A DNA stretch of 6,664 nt from Bacteriovoracaceae bacterium (GTDB taxonomy: Bacteria; Bdellovibrionota; UBA1018), in contig CANMSW010000127.1 of assembly GCA_947500275.1 (NCBI GenBank), forward strand, positions 1-6,664, given 5' to 3'. This document shows, piece by piece, positions 1-6,028 of the stretch. Numbering within the stretch: position 1 is the first letter of the stretch; every line of letters starts with the position of its first letter. Below the pieces are notes generated by a model that was given only the letters and a program-made list of their open reading frames with translations, was not told the origin of the DNA and searched no databases. A program made the position numbers and the translations under genes.

Positions 1-1246
1 CCAGTTCGGTCTCAACCAAAGGATCATAGCCTGACCAGTCCCAAGGTAAAAACGAAGGCAACCCTGCGGTTAGGCCCACGCCGAATCCCCCAAACGACTG
101 AACCTGCATCACTGGAGCCCGTCTAGGCTCGGCCGGATTAAATCCAAAACGCGGATCAAACAGGAAATTTTGACTGCGAGAATCCCAAGTGACCTTGGTC
201 CCGCCCGTAAGAGTGAGTAGACGGTTCGCTGCGGAATAAAACAGGGCCGCGGCAACACCGCGTCGCTGAGCAGACGAGTCTCGATGCAAGAGCGCCGCCG
301 TGATTACTTCCGCCTCTAAGGCGCGGGCAAACGCTCGCAGGGAGAGCACCCCTGAACCCCGATCCTCAGGCTCGATGAGAAGGTTCTGGGAGGACCACAA
401 GGGGTCGATCGCGGCGCGATTAAACTTTGCGGAAATCAAATTTGGAATTTGGGACCGCTTCTCGCGCATTTCTTTTAAGAATTCGCGACGAAACTCTTCT
501 GGAAATTGCTTCTCAAAAGTAGCCGCTATCATCTCTTTCAGAGTAGGGTCCGTGTCGCGTGCCCGAATCAATTCAGGCTTCAGAGCATTGAAAAGAGTTT
601 CTCGAACGCCACAAGCCGACGTGAAGTTCAGCATGCCACACTCGAGCTTGATCCATGCCAGGCGAGCATTCGAAACCGGAATCACGGTCGAGGACTCGTC
701 AAGAGTACATCCGTCAGCATGAGCGACCAGCGCTCTTTTCGCCACGCACTTACCAATCGCTTTCGCCTGCTGTGCGAGCCCTTCAGGCAAGCTTCCGTCG
801 ATATACCCCCCAAGTAAACCATCGAAAATCAACCCAAGCGGCGTGTTCTCTACCAAGCGAGCCTTTTCGCTCGCGTAAGTCGTATCCCAAAGCCCACTCC
901 AGAGAGTCGGTAACCGTGACGCAAGCAAAGCATCGGGATAACAAGCCTCTGCAATCGTCCCTTGAGACGTATCGATCACCAGTGAATCTCCGGCACGCCA
1001 AGAGCGAATCATTCGGACGAGTGCGTCAGCGCGCGCGCCGTCGTCCCTCACTCCTTCACGCTCATTTTCATCCAGGGTCCTGGCTAGCTGAAGGGAAAGG
1101 TGACGAAGCTCACTTCGCCCGAGAACGGGCTCACGAAGGAAAGTGTCCGCAGGGTCGAGATTCGGGCCATTCGCAGAAACACTGGTGAGTGGAAGAGAGA
1201 AAATGAGAGCACTAACGAAAGAAAAAAAAGACACGTGACGTTTCAT
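1..1246 (-). CDS. Exported protein of unknown family, 3' end cut off by the window edge
   Basis: The reading frame is open from an ATG at 1246 down to base 1, giving 415 residues with no stop, so the C-terminus lies outside the window. The first 25 residues form a typical signal peptide (MKRH, then the hydrophobic SFFSFVSALIFSLPL, cleavage probably after VSA at 25), so the product is expected in the periplasm, outer membrane or medium. A GGGGGA sits only three bases before the ATG, and an in-frame stop lies further upstream. The mature part is mostly helical-looking and charged, with five cysteines (102, 167, 180, 203, 212) that could form disulfides, a Glu/Arg/Lys-rich helix at about 236-265, and a Gly/Trp/Pro-rich stretch near 384-407. 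I recognise no domain or catalytic motif and assign no function. It is transcribed divergently from the beta-barrel gene. Confident that it is a gene; function unknown. Confidence 0.85.
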   Translation of the reverse strand, partial: MKRHVSFFSFVSALIFSLPLTSVSANGPNLDPADTFLREPVLGRSELRHLSLQLARTLDENEREGVRDDGARADALVRMIRSWRAGDSLVIDTSQGTIAEACYPDALLASRLPTLWSGLWDTTYASEKARLVENTPLGLIFDGLLGGYIDGSLPEGLAQQAKAIGKCVAKRALVAHADGCTLDESSTVIPVSNARLAWIKLECGMLNFTSACGVRETLFNALKPELIRARDTDPTLKEMIAATFEKQFPEEFRREFLKEMREKRSQIPNLISAKFNRAAIDPLWSSQNLLIEPEDRGSGVLSLRAFARALEAEVITAALLHRDSSAQRRGVAAALFYSAANRLLTLTGGTKVTWDSRSQNFLFDPRFGFNPAEPRRAPVMQVQSFGGFGVGLTAGLPSFLPWDWSGYDPLVETEL

Positions 1247-1511
1247 CGATCCCCCACAATCCAGAAGTTCAGAACTCTTCCCTAAGCGTCGCTCCGGCAA
1301 TGAGTCCGATTTGGATATTCGGCGATTAACACGGGGTTAGGTTTCCTGAAAGTCCCGAAACTCCGTCTTGATAACCGAGACGAGCGATCCTCACGACCGA
1401 TATCCTCAAAACGTTGAGTCGCGAAGGGCGCATTCCGACACCGATCCTGGAATTTTTTTCACACCTTCGTTTTTAACGGAAATCACTTCCAGTCTCCTAT
1501 TTGATCTAGGC

Positions 1512-1525
1512 AGCCGAAATCGGCT
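1512..1525. other. Short perfect hairpin in the divergent intergenic region
   Basis: AGCCG, loop AAAT, CGGCT forms a five-pair GC-rich stem, followed on the plus strand by a loosely T-rich stretch (TTCATTTTCATCTT). It could be a weak terminator of an unannotated short transcript or an element in a 5' leader. It may also be chance, since stems of this size are common. Confidence 0.25.
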
Positions 1526-1692
1526 TCATTTTCATCTTGAATCAAGCGAGGCACGCGCTTTGCTCTGAGTGCCAAAACTATTTTTTTGAAGTTGGGGTTA
1601 TTCACTTCACGTGGCAGAGTCGCTTCGGCATCTTTTGAGATGCGGTGCGGAACAGCCTGGGGAATTTTCTGAAATGATTGATCAACGTTTTT

Positions 1693-1703
1693 GTGACTGT
1701 CAC
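1693..1703. promoter_or_regulatory. Palindrome GTGACTGTCAC, possible operator
   Basis: Perfect 5+1+5 inverted repeat about 95 bases before the favoured TTG start of the beta-barrel gene. Another palindrome, TTGATCAA, lies at 1678-1685. The position would suit a repressor or activator site if the gene starts at 1797. If it starts at 1611 or 1674 the palindrome is inside coding sequence. Short palindromes occur by chance, so this is tentative. Confidence 0.2.
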
Positions 1704-1796
1704 CCAATTTATGACAACCCGAGTCTCGAAGCAGTTCGTCCCTTTTTTGCAGCGCAGGGCACCGCTCAGCGCTTACTCAAAATCTCGAATCGAACC

Positions 1797-3125
1797 TTGA
1801 AAGCGTCTTGGGCCCTCCTCTCTTTTTTCAGCGTGATCAGCGGGCTCTCGACTTTTGCGGCAGAAGACGCACGCGTCCTTCCGCAAGGTCGTTTTCGACT
1901 TTCCTTCGGTCACGCGCAAAGCGGATCGGTCAGTAATAAGTTCACTCGCGAGGGTGATATCGAATCACTCACGCAACCGTATAATTTAACCCTCGACTCC
2001 ACGAATCTCCGAAGCTTTGATCACCAACTCTCGAGCCTCATCGATGTGCTCAACTCAACTGGCCTGAGATACGACGCGACCAAGAAAGACGAAGCCTCGC
2101 GAGGCTTGAGCTTCGATCCTGAAAAGCCTCTTTTAGGCGATGCCCTTCAGCGGGGCGCTTTAAGCGTCGATGGGGAGGGATTCCGAAGCCAAGAAATCCT
2201 CTCCCTCCAGTATGGGCTGACCGATCGCATTTCGGTGGGGTTCCTCATTCCGATTGTCCAGACTGAAGTAAAGATCCGCGGCGAAATCCAAGGAGAGAAT
2301 ACGGCTCGCTCGATCTATAATTCCTTCATTGCGAACGACCCCTCTCTCTTAGGGAGTTTCAATGACGTTCCACTCGCGCTCTCATTAATTGGAGAAAGCG
2401 ACACGGACACTCTTCAAGATCTTGTGATGGCGCGGGGATACGAGCGAATCGAGAATACCAACGAAGCGGGAATTGGGGATGTTGGAATCGGTGGACGCTG
2501 GCTGTGGTGGAAAAGTGAAGGCTCACGAGCTGGCGATGCCCTGGGGGCTTTTCAGGCGGCGATCCTGGCTCCGACGGGGCGACTTTCCCGTCCCGCTGAA
2601 ATCACACGGTTTGATATCGGCCAGGGAGCCTGGGAACTTCAAGCAGCTCAAGTCTTCAATTACACGCCTTGGTCGCTTCTCACCCTCACAGCAGCCGGAC
2701 ACTATTCGCATCGACTCCCTTCCCGACGCCTCAAACGAGTTCGCAACACCATCGATGACTTCATCCCCGATGCTTCGACGGAAGAATTAGTGGATATGAA
2801 TCTTGGGGACAAATTCTGGGCTTCACTCGGGGCGCGACTTCAGTGGACCAAAGCGTTCTCGATGGACTGTGGAATAGAAGCCTACTGGAAGGCCGCAGAC
2901 CGCTACCAGGGAACACGCGACAAGGACTACACTTACCTTTCCGAAGATACCGACTCTTACACAGAGACGCTCCAAATCGGCGCAAGCTATAGCACGATCC
3001 CTGCGTTCCTCGCCTCGAGCTTCCCGCTCCCGATGGACGCAACCCTCAATTACTACTGGATCCCAAGAGGGACGAACACTCTCCAGACAAGTTTCGCGAC
3101 TGCAGAACTAGCCCTTTATTTCTAA
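1797..3125 (+). CDS. Outer-membrane beta-barrel protein, MetA-pathway/transporter-like
   Basis: Predicted exported 442-residue protein. From the TTG at 1797 the N-terminus is an ideal signal peptide (MKASWALLSFF, then a hydrophobic core and cleavage near TFA or FAA at 21-22). The mature protein shows features of outer-membrane barrels: alternating polar and hydrophobic segments, a C-terminal strand ending ELALYF with a final Phe, and the phrases YGLTDRISVGFLIPIV (139-154), GIGDVGIGGRW (225-235) and AAILAPTGR (254-262). These resemble the putative MetA-pathway phenol-degradation/transporter family (PF13557 type), from memory and not a search. Likely role: passage or binding of a small hydrophobic compound, or simply an unassigned barrel. 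The start is uncertain: the frame is open from GTG 1611 and ATG 1674, the latter with TGGGGA ten bases before it. Those starts put 42-62 extra residues before the signal peptide, which is unusual. The TTG has no clear ribosome binding site. A terminator follows 27 bases after the stop. Confidence 0.8.
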   Translation: MKASWALLSFFSVISGLSTFAAEDARVLPQGRFRLSFGHAQSGSVSNKFTREGDIESLTQPYNLTLDSTNLRSFDHQLSSLIDVLNSTGLRYDATKKDEASRGLSFDPEKPLLGDALQRGALSVDGEGFRSQEILSLQYGLTDRISVGFLIPIVQTEVKIRGEIQGENTARSIYNSFIANDPSLLGSFNDVPLALSLIGESDTDTLQDLVMARGYERIENTNEAGIGDVGIGGRWLWWKSEGSRAGDALGAFQAAILAPTGRLSRPAEITRFDIGQGAWELQAAQVFNYTPWSLLTLTAAGHYSHRLPSRRLKRVRNTIDDFIPDASTEELVDMNLGDKFWASLGARLQWTKAFSMDCGIEAYWKAADRYQGTRDKDYTYLSEDTDSYTETLQIGASYSTIPAFLASSFPLPMDATLNYYWIPRGTNTLQTSFATAELALYF

Positions 3126-3152
3126 ACACTTAAGAAAACCCAACTCTGCGGG

Positions 3153-3172
3153 CCTTGAGCCCTCAAGGTTTT
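3153..3172 (+). terminator. Rho-independent terminator after the beta-barrel gene
   Basis: CCTTGAG, CC, CTCAAGG is a perfect inverted repeat (in practice a six-pair stem with loop GCCC) followed by TTTT. It begins 27 bases after the TAA of the beta-barrel gene. The T-run is short, but position and strand fit. A second copy of its 3' half follows directly (see the repeat entry). It implies that the downstream peptidase gene has its own promoter or depends on read-through. Confidence 0.6.
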
Positions 3173-3188
3173 GAGCCCTCAAGGTTTT
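3157..3188. repeat. Tandem 16-base direct repeat overlapping the terminator
   Basis: GAGCCCTCAAGGTTTT occurs twice back to back (3157-3172 and 3173-3188) without a mismatch. Each unit ends in TTTT, and the second can also form a hairpin (TTGAG, CC, CTCAA at 3171-3182, followed by GGTTTT). The result is two stacked terminator-like elements. A recent slippage duplication is the simplest explanation. Confidence 0.85.
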
Positions 3189-3248
3189 AGTCCCTTTTGC
3201 CGATAAGGCACTCTGGGGGGCCTGAGCCTGTTTAACTCGCAATTTTCT

Positions 3249-3262
3249 AAGAGCAGACGATG
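3249..3262 (+). promoter_or_regulatory. Possible ribosome binding site and ATG one base out of frame with the peptidase gene
   Basis: AAGAG at 3249-3253 lies six bases before an ATG at 3260, good spacing for initiation. In the sequence as given this ATG opens a frame that stops at 3352 after 30 codons with no protein-like features. If the T5 run at 3264-3268 were T4, the ATG would read MVFR straight into the signal peptide of the peptidase gene. So this may be the true start region, disturbed by a base error or a frameshift. Confidence 0.4.
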
Positions 3263-3272
3263 GTTTTTCCGA

Positions 3273-4499
3273 TTGAGCGCCCTCGCTTTCCGCGGGAGCT
3301 TGCTGCTCCTCGCCCTTCATCTCATCCATCCTTGCGTCACCCTTGGCACTGACAACGTCCTGGAAAGTGCGGTCCGAGGAAGCGGCACCCTCACGAGCAC
3401 AATCAACACCTATATCGTGGCGCCTTATCCTGCTTGCCAGGCTCCCACTGAAAAGGCGCCGATCCCGTCGCTGACTCCGTCCCCTCTGGTGGAGGCGGCG
3501 CGACGAATCATGGTTACCCAATATCAAAGCTGCGATGCTTTGAATGCGCCCGTAGTCGATCCAAACCATGTCACTCTTGGCATGCTTGAAGTTGTAAATC
3601 CGAAGAATTCTCACTTAGTCATTCGCAGTGTCACCGACTCGACTCTCTATGGCGCTTCGCACCCGATCCTCTCTCACCTTTCAGGCGAGGTCCTTCCCGG
3701 ATGTGTCGACATCCGATCTGCCCCTCCTATGTATCTTTACGGTTCAAAGTTTTCGCTGAGCTACGCGGGGAGCACTCGGACGGCCGACCTCTTTGTCGAT
3801 CAAGCGAGGAGCTCAAACTGCGTACGATCAAACGGCTCTGGGTATAACGGAGCCGCTTGCGCAACAGAAGACTCACCCGGAGTGAGCGGCATTGACTGCT
3901 CAGGTTACATTTCACTTGCTCTCATGAATGCAGGGTACCGCTTTTCGGTGGGATCGCGAGCAGACCACTACTCAACGAGCCAGATCGTGAATTCGCTTCG
4001 AGATCGACGCACGAGTTGTTTCGAAATAGTCCCGCTGAACGAGGCGCCCATAGTGCAACCGGGGTCGATCTACGTCATGGCCAATAAGCACGTCGTGATG
4101 ATCGACTCAACCGGGCCTGATCCCCTCGGAATCGACAAACTCCCCGCCGGCACCCCCTGTGACGGACTCTCCGCTGCAGACTTCGACTTCCGAATCATTC
4201 ATAGCTCGAGCCGTGGAAGCGCCGCTGGCATTACCCGCATGGAGGCTTCCGACTATTTCGTGGAGGCGGCTGAATTCGCGGGTCCACTCGTGCTCATGGC
4301 TCAAAACGCTTGCCGAGTAGCGCGAGGCGAAAGCATCGCCACTCAAAACCCCGTCGCAAGCGTTGGAGACGCCAGGCTGATCCGAAGACCCACTCCCGAG
4401 AGGAGGGGATGTATCGGCCCTGTCTCTGAGCGGGTGCACCTTGCGAATGAGTCCTGCACGAGCACCTGTGACTTAAGCGTGGAGGCACCTCGGCCGTGA
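3273..4499 (+). CDS. Exported cysteine-rich NlpC/P60-type cell-wall peptidase
   Basis: Predicted secreted papain-like endopeptidase, probably cutting peptidoglycan stem peptides or a related amide bond. Read from TTG 3273 it has 408 residues. A hydrophobic signal segment (about 9-18) is followed by an N-terminal region of unknown fold (about 26-195). The NlpC/P60-like domain (about 200-330) has the nucleophile in GIDCSGY (C209), a His in NKHVVMID (H273), and IIHSSSRG (H310), which resembles the usual third-residue strand. PGSIYVM before H273 matches the family's PGDLV segment. An insertion of about 20 residues with one Cys (C296) lies between the two His motifs. There are 13 cysteines in all, many more than usual, suggesting disulfides. 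The TTG start has no ribosome binding site, and an ATG at 3260 is one base out of frame, so the exact N-terminus is open. The stop overlaps the next gene's start by four bases. Family assignment rests on motifs seen by eye. Confidence 0.75.
   Translation: MSALAFRGSLLLLALHLIHPCVTLGTDNVLESAVRGSGTLTSTINTYIVAPYPACQAPTEKAPIPSLTPSPLVEAARRIMVTQYQSCDALNAPVVDPNHVTLGMLEVVNPKNSHLVIRSVTDSTLYGASHPILSHLSGEVLPGCVDIRSAPPMYLYGSKFSLSYAGSTRTADLFVDQARSSNCVRSNGSGYNGAACATEDSPGVSGIDCSGYISLALMNAGYRFSVGSRADHYSTSQIVNSLRDRRTSCFEIVPLNEAPIVQPGSIYVMANKHVVMIDSTGPDPLGIDKLPAGTPCDGLSAADFDFRIIHSSSRGSAAGITRMEASDYFVEAAEFAGPLVLMAQNACRVARGESIATQNPVASVGDARLIRRPTPERRGCIGPVSERVHLANESCTSTCDLSVEAPRP
4481..4485 (+). promoter_or_regulatory. 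Ribosome binding site for the GTG-started gene at 4496
   Basis: GGAGG inside the end of the peptidase gene, ten bases before GTG 4496. It supports the GTG as start, together with the MKKL signal peptide that follows. With the GTGA stop/start overlap it points to translational coupling. Confidence 0.7.
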
Positions 4500-5041
4500 A
4501 AAAACTTTCCGTCGCTCTCCTCACCCTTTTTCTCTTCAACCTAGGGACGGTCACTCCTAGCTCGGCCGCGCAGACTTTCACGTGTCCGCCTCAGAGTGAA
4601 AAAGGCGATCTTGAAGTCGCCTCCGAAATGGTTCGTTTCCTGGTGTCAGGATTTGGCTTTGATATACCCGAAGCCGGCCTCAGCTGCCTCAAAGCGCAGG
4701 CTTTTCCCCTCTTCAAGGTACCCAGCAAGGGGACGGAATCCAGTGACGGCACCTCGGGAAAGAGCAGAACCCTTGAAAAGTCAGATCAAATCCAAATCAC
4801 TCGAATCCAATCCTTCCCAGGAAACCGACTCCGCGTGGAGTTCCAGATCCTTAAGCCAGGCAATCCAACCGAGCTCCAAGAGGTGGAAATCCTCAAGTAT
4901 GTTCACCCTAGAGCCCAGGCCAAAATGGGATGTGCCTCGGTCCTAAAGTTCCCGAGCCTCGCTTACCGCCCGGTCCCGGGCTTTTGCCCAGGTCGACCAC
5001 TCCCACCGTCCCCCACCCCATCCCCTCTGAAAACCCACTAA
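4496..5041 (+). CDS. Small exported four-cysteine protein of unknown family
   Basis: 181 residues from a GTG start. Residues 1-25 are a clear signal peptide (MKKLSVALLTLFLF, cleavage near SSAA). The mature chain is about 155 residues with exactly four cysteines (C30, C64, C146, C164), an even number suggesting two disulfide bonds. A low-complexity Ser/Gly/Thr/Lys stretch at about 78-96 separates the N-terminal half from a strand-like part (ITRIQSFPGNRLRVEFQILK, 101-120). The C-terminus is proline-rich (168-177), possibly a flexible tail. It overlaps the peptidase gene by four bases (GTGA), so the two are probably co-translated and may act together, for example as peptidase and partner or inhibitor; that pairing is inference. 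I recognise no family. The tail could mean the protein is anchored or simply disordered. Confidence 0.75.
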   Translation: MKKLSVALLTLFLFNLGTVTPSSAAQTFTCPPQSEKGDLEVASEMVRFLVSGFGFDIPEAGLSCLKAQAFPLFKVPSKGTESSDGTSGKSRTLEKSDQIQITRIQSFPGNRLRVEFQILKPGNPTELQEVEILKYVHPRAQAKMGCASVLKFPSLAYRPVPGFCPGRPLPPSPTPSPLKTH

Positions 5042-5134
5042 AGCTGGGGTCGCTTCATAAATCACACGACGCGCGACAGACTTGCCACGCCCTCCCCGAC
5101 ATGCGATCGACCTCCCCGGATCTGAAGTCTATCT

Positions 5135-5139
5135 GGAGG
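5135..5139 (+). promoter_or_regulatory. Ribosome binding site that fixes the start at 5145
   Basis: GGAGG five bases before ATG 5145. The same frame is open from a TTG at 5082, but that codon has no such site and would put 21 residues before the signal peptide, so ATG 5145 is preferred. Confidence 0.75.
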
Positions 5140-5144
5140 CCCGC

Positions 5145-5939
5145 ATGTCCAATCAAACCCCGTGGTTGAAGCTTTTTTCCCTGACGATCTTTGGGACGCT
5201 CCTTTCTCCTCAATCCCAGGCCGCGCCCCCAAAGCCCACGCTCAAACCTAAAATCGAAAACCAATATCATTTTGTGCTGGATCGAGCCCTTTTGAACCAA
5301 GGGACTCCTCAGTACTATTCTCGTCTCCTGCTGAAAAAAGAAGCCCCTCTGAATACCCCAGAGTTCAGTAGCATCGTCGGGATCGATTTCCCCGGCTACT
5401 ATCGGAACCGGGGGAACGACGACTATGCGGTGATGCTGGGCCGGGTCGTATTCACTATTCCCAAACCCATCGAATTCTACAGTGGAACTCGCCTGACCGA
5501 TGTGAATCGGATGAACCGCCTGATGCCTGAGTTCCCAGCGCGAAGAGACCCTTCCCGCTCGGGCTCCTTTTTTTCCGATGGCTATCCGGGTTGCAAATTC
5601 ACGGTCGAAACCTGGAGTCGAGACGAACTCCTCGCGCTCGGGAATAGCCGACCGGAACTGCGTTACGCTGAGAAAATGAACCCGGAACTGGGCGTGCCAG
5701 ACCGTATTGTGATCCAACATAACTTCGATTTTGAACGAGTGCTCGGATTCAAAACCAGCCGCGGCGCACTCACTCTCACGGCTCATTACGCGGATGGTCC
5801 CAATCGAACTCTGATTTCAACGTTCTCGTTGGGCTACTTAGAAAATCTACCTCCGGCAGTCTGGGGAGGCGCGGGAATAGTGACCGAGACCAGCCGAGAT
5901 GCCACCCTGGTTTTAATCGAGCGACTGCGAAAAGAATAA
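5145..5939 (+). CDS. Exported protein of unknown family (264 aa)
   Basis: Starts at ATG 5145 with GGAGG five bases upstream. Residues 1-27 are a signal peptide (hydrophobic LKLFSLTIFGTLL, cleavage near SQAA), followed by a Pro/Lys linker (28-36). The mature protein looks beta-rich and soluble: Tyr-rich segments around 56-62 and 84-86, a strand-like block (YAVMLGRVVFTIPKPIEFYSG) at about 94-114, and another (GALTLTAHY) at 207-215. It has one cysteine (C150), unlike its cysteine-rich neighbours. The last segment (GIVTETSRDATLVLIERLRK) looks like a strand and terminal helix. No catalytic motif, lipobox, transmembrane helix or known domain is visible, so I assign no function. It lies 103 bases after the four-cysteine gene on the same strand and may belong to the same transcript, since I see no terminator between them. 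Confidence 0.8.
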   Translation: MSNQTPWLKLFSLTIFGTLLSPQSQAAPPKPTLKPKIENQYHFVLDRALLNQGTPQYYSRLLLKKEAPLNTPEFSSIVGIDFPGYYRNRGNDDYAVMLGRVVFTIPKPIEFYSGTRLTDVNRMNRLMPEFPARRDPSRSGSFFSDGYPGCKFTVETWSRDELLALGNSRPELRYAEKMNPELGVPDRIVIQHNFDFERVLGFKTSRGALTLTAHYADGPNRTLISTFSLGYLENLPPAVWGGAGIVTETSRDATLVLIERLRKE

Positions 5940-5978
5940 GCCCGAGTGAGGGCTTGAGCGCCCACGGGGAGTGTGCCA

Positions 5979-6001
5979 CAAAACCAGAAAACCTAGTTTT
6001 G
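5979..6001. other. Inverted repeat upstream of the methyltransferase gene
   Basis: CAAAAC (5979-5984) pairs with GTTTTG (5996-6001). Alternatively AAAAC (5988-5992) pairs with GTTTT (5996-6000) across a three-base loop. These AT-rich, mutually exclusive pairings lie about 30 bases before the ATG at 6029. They may be an operator, part of the leader, or a weak terminator for the upstream gene with only a four-base T-run. Evidence is slight. Confidence 0.25.
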
Positions 6002-6028
6002 TTGGACAGTTTGAAGGAAACGCCTGTG

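Larger units (their letters stand above)
1247..1796. other. Divergent upstream region without a convincing gene
   Basis: This stretch separates two divergent genes and should contain both promoters. I see no protein-like reading frame with a ribosome binding site, and no tRNA or known RNA. It is more AT-rich than its surroundings, with T7 runs at 1453-1459 and 1581-1587 and T5 at 1470-1474. It contains a short hairpin (1512-1525) and two small palindromes (1678-1685 and 1693-1703). No -35/-10 pair with good sequence and spacing stood out on either strand, so I call no promoter. The last part (from 1611 or 1674) may instead be coding if the beta-barrel gene starts early. Confidence 0.5.

Noticed and set aside
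300..1188. Overlapping plus-strand open frames
   Set aside because: They are antisense to the continuous 415-codon minus-strand gene, which has a signal peptide and a start with a ribosome binding site. Their products are Arg/Ser-rich with no protein-like features.
1483..1707. 74-codon minus-strand frame in the divergent region
   Set aside because: No ribosome binding site or recognisable protein features; it crosses the start region of the beta-barrel gene. Probably chance.
3197..3236. TTGCCG and TTTAAC as a promoter for the peptidase gene
   Set aside because: The boxes are 28 bases apart, far from the usual 16-18, and match poorly. A promoter is expected here because of the upstream terminator, but I cannot point to it.
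3327..3335. Lipoprotein signal at the peptidase N-terminus (Cys21)
   Set aside because: The residues before the Cys are IHP, not the small residue required at -1 of a lipobox, so ordinary signal peptidase cleavage is more likely.
3108..3614. 168-codon open frame on the minus strand
   Set aside because: It overlaps the start of the peptidase gene and runs through the terminator repeat; its product is Arg/Ser-rich and of low complexity, typical of an antisense shadow.
5055..5786. 243-codon open frame on the minus strand
   Set aside because: It lies almost wholly opposite the exported-protein gene at 5145-5939, which has a good ribosome binding site and signal peptide. The antisense product shows no signal, domain or sensible composition.
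5946..5965. GGGC/GCCC hairpin after the gene ending at 5939, as a terminator
   Set aside because: Only a four-pair perfect stem and no T-run after it, so it does not qualify as a rho-independent terminator.
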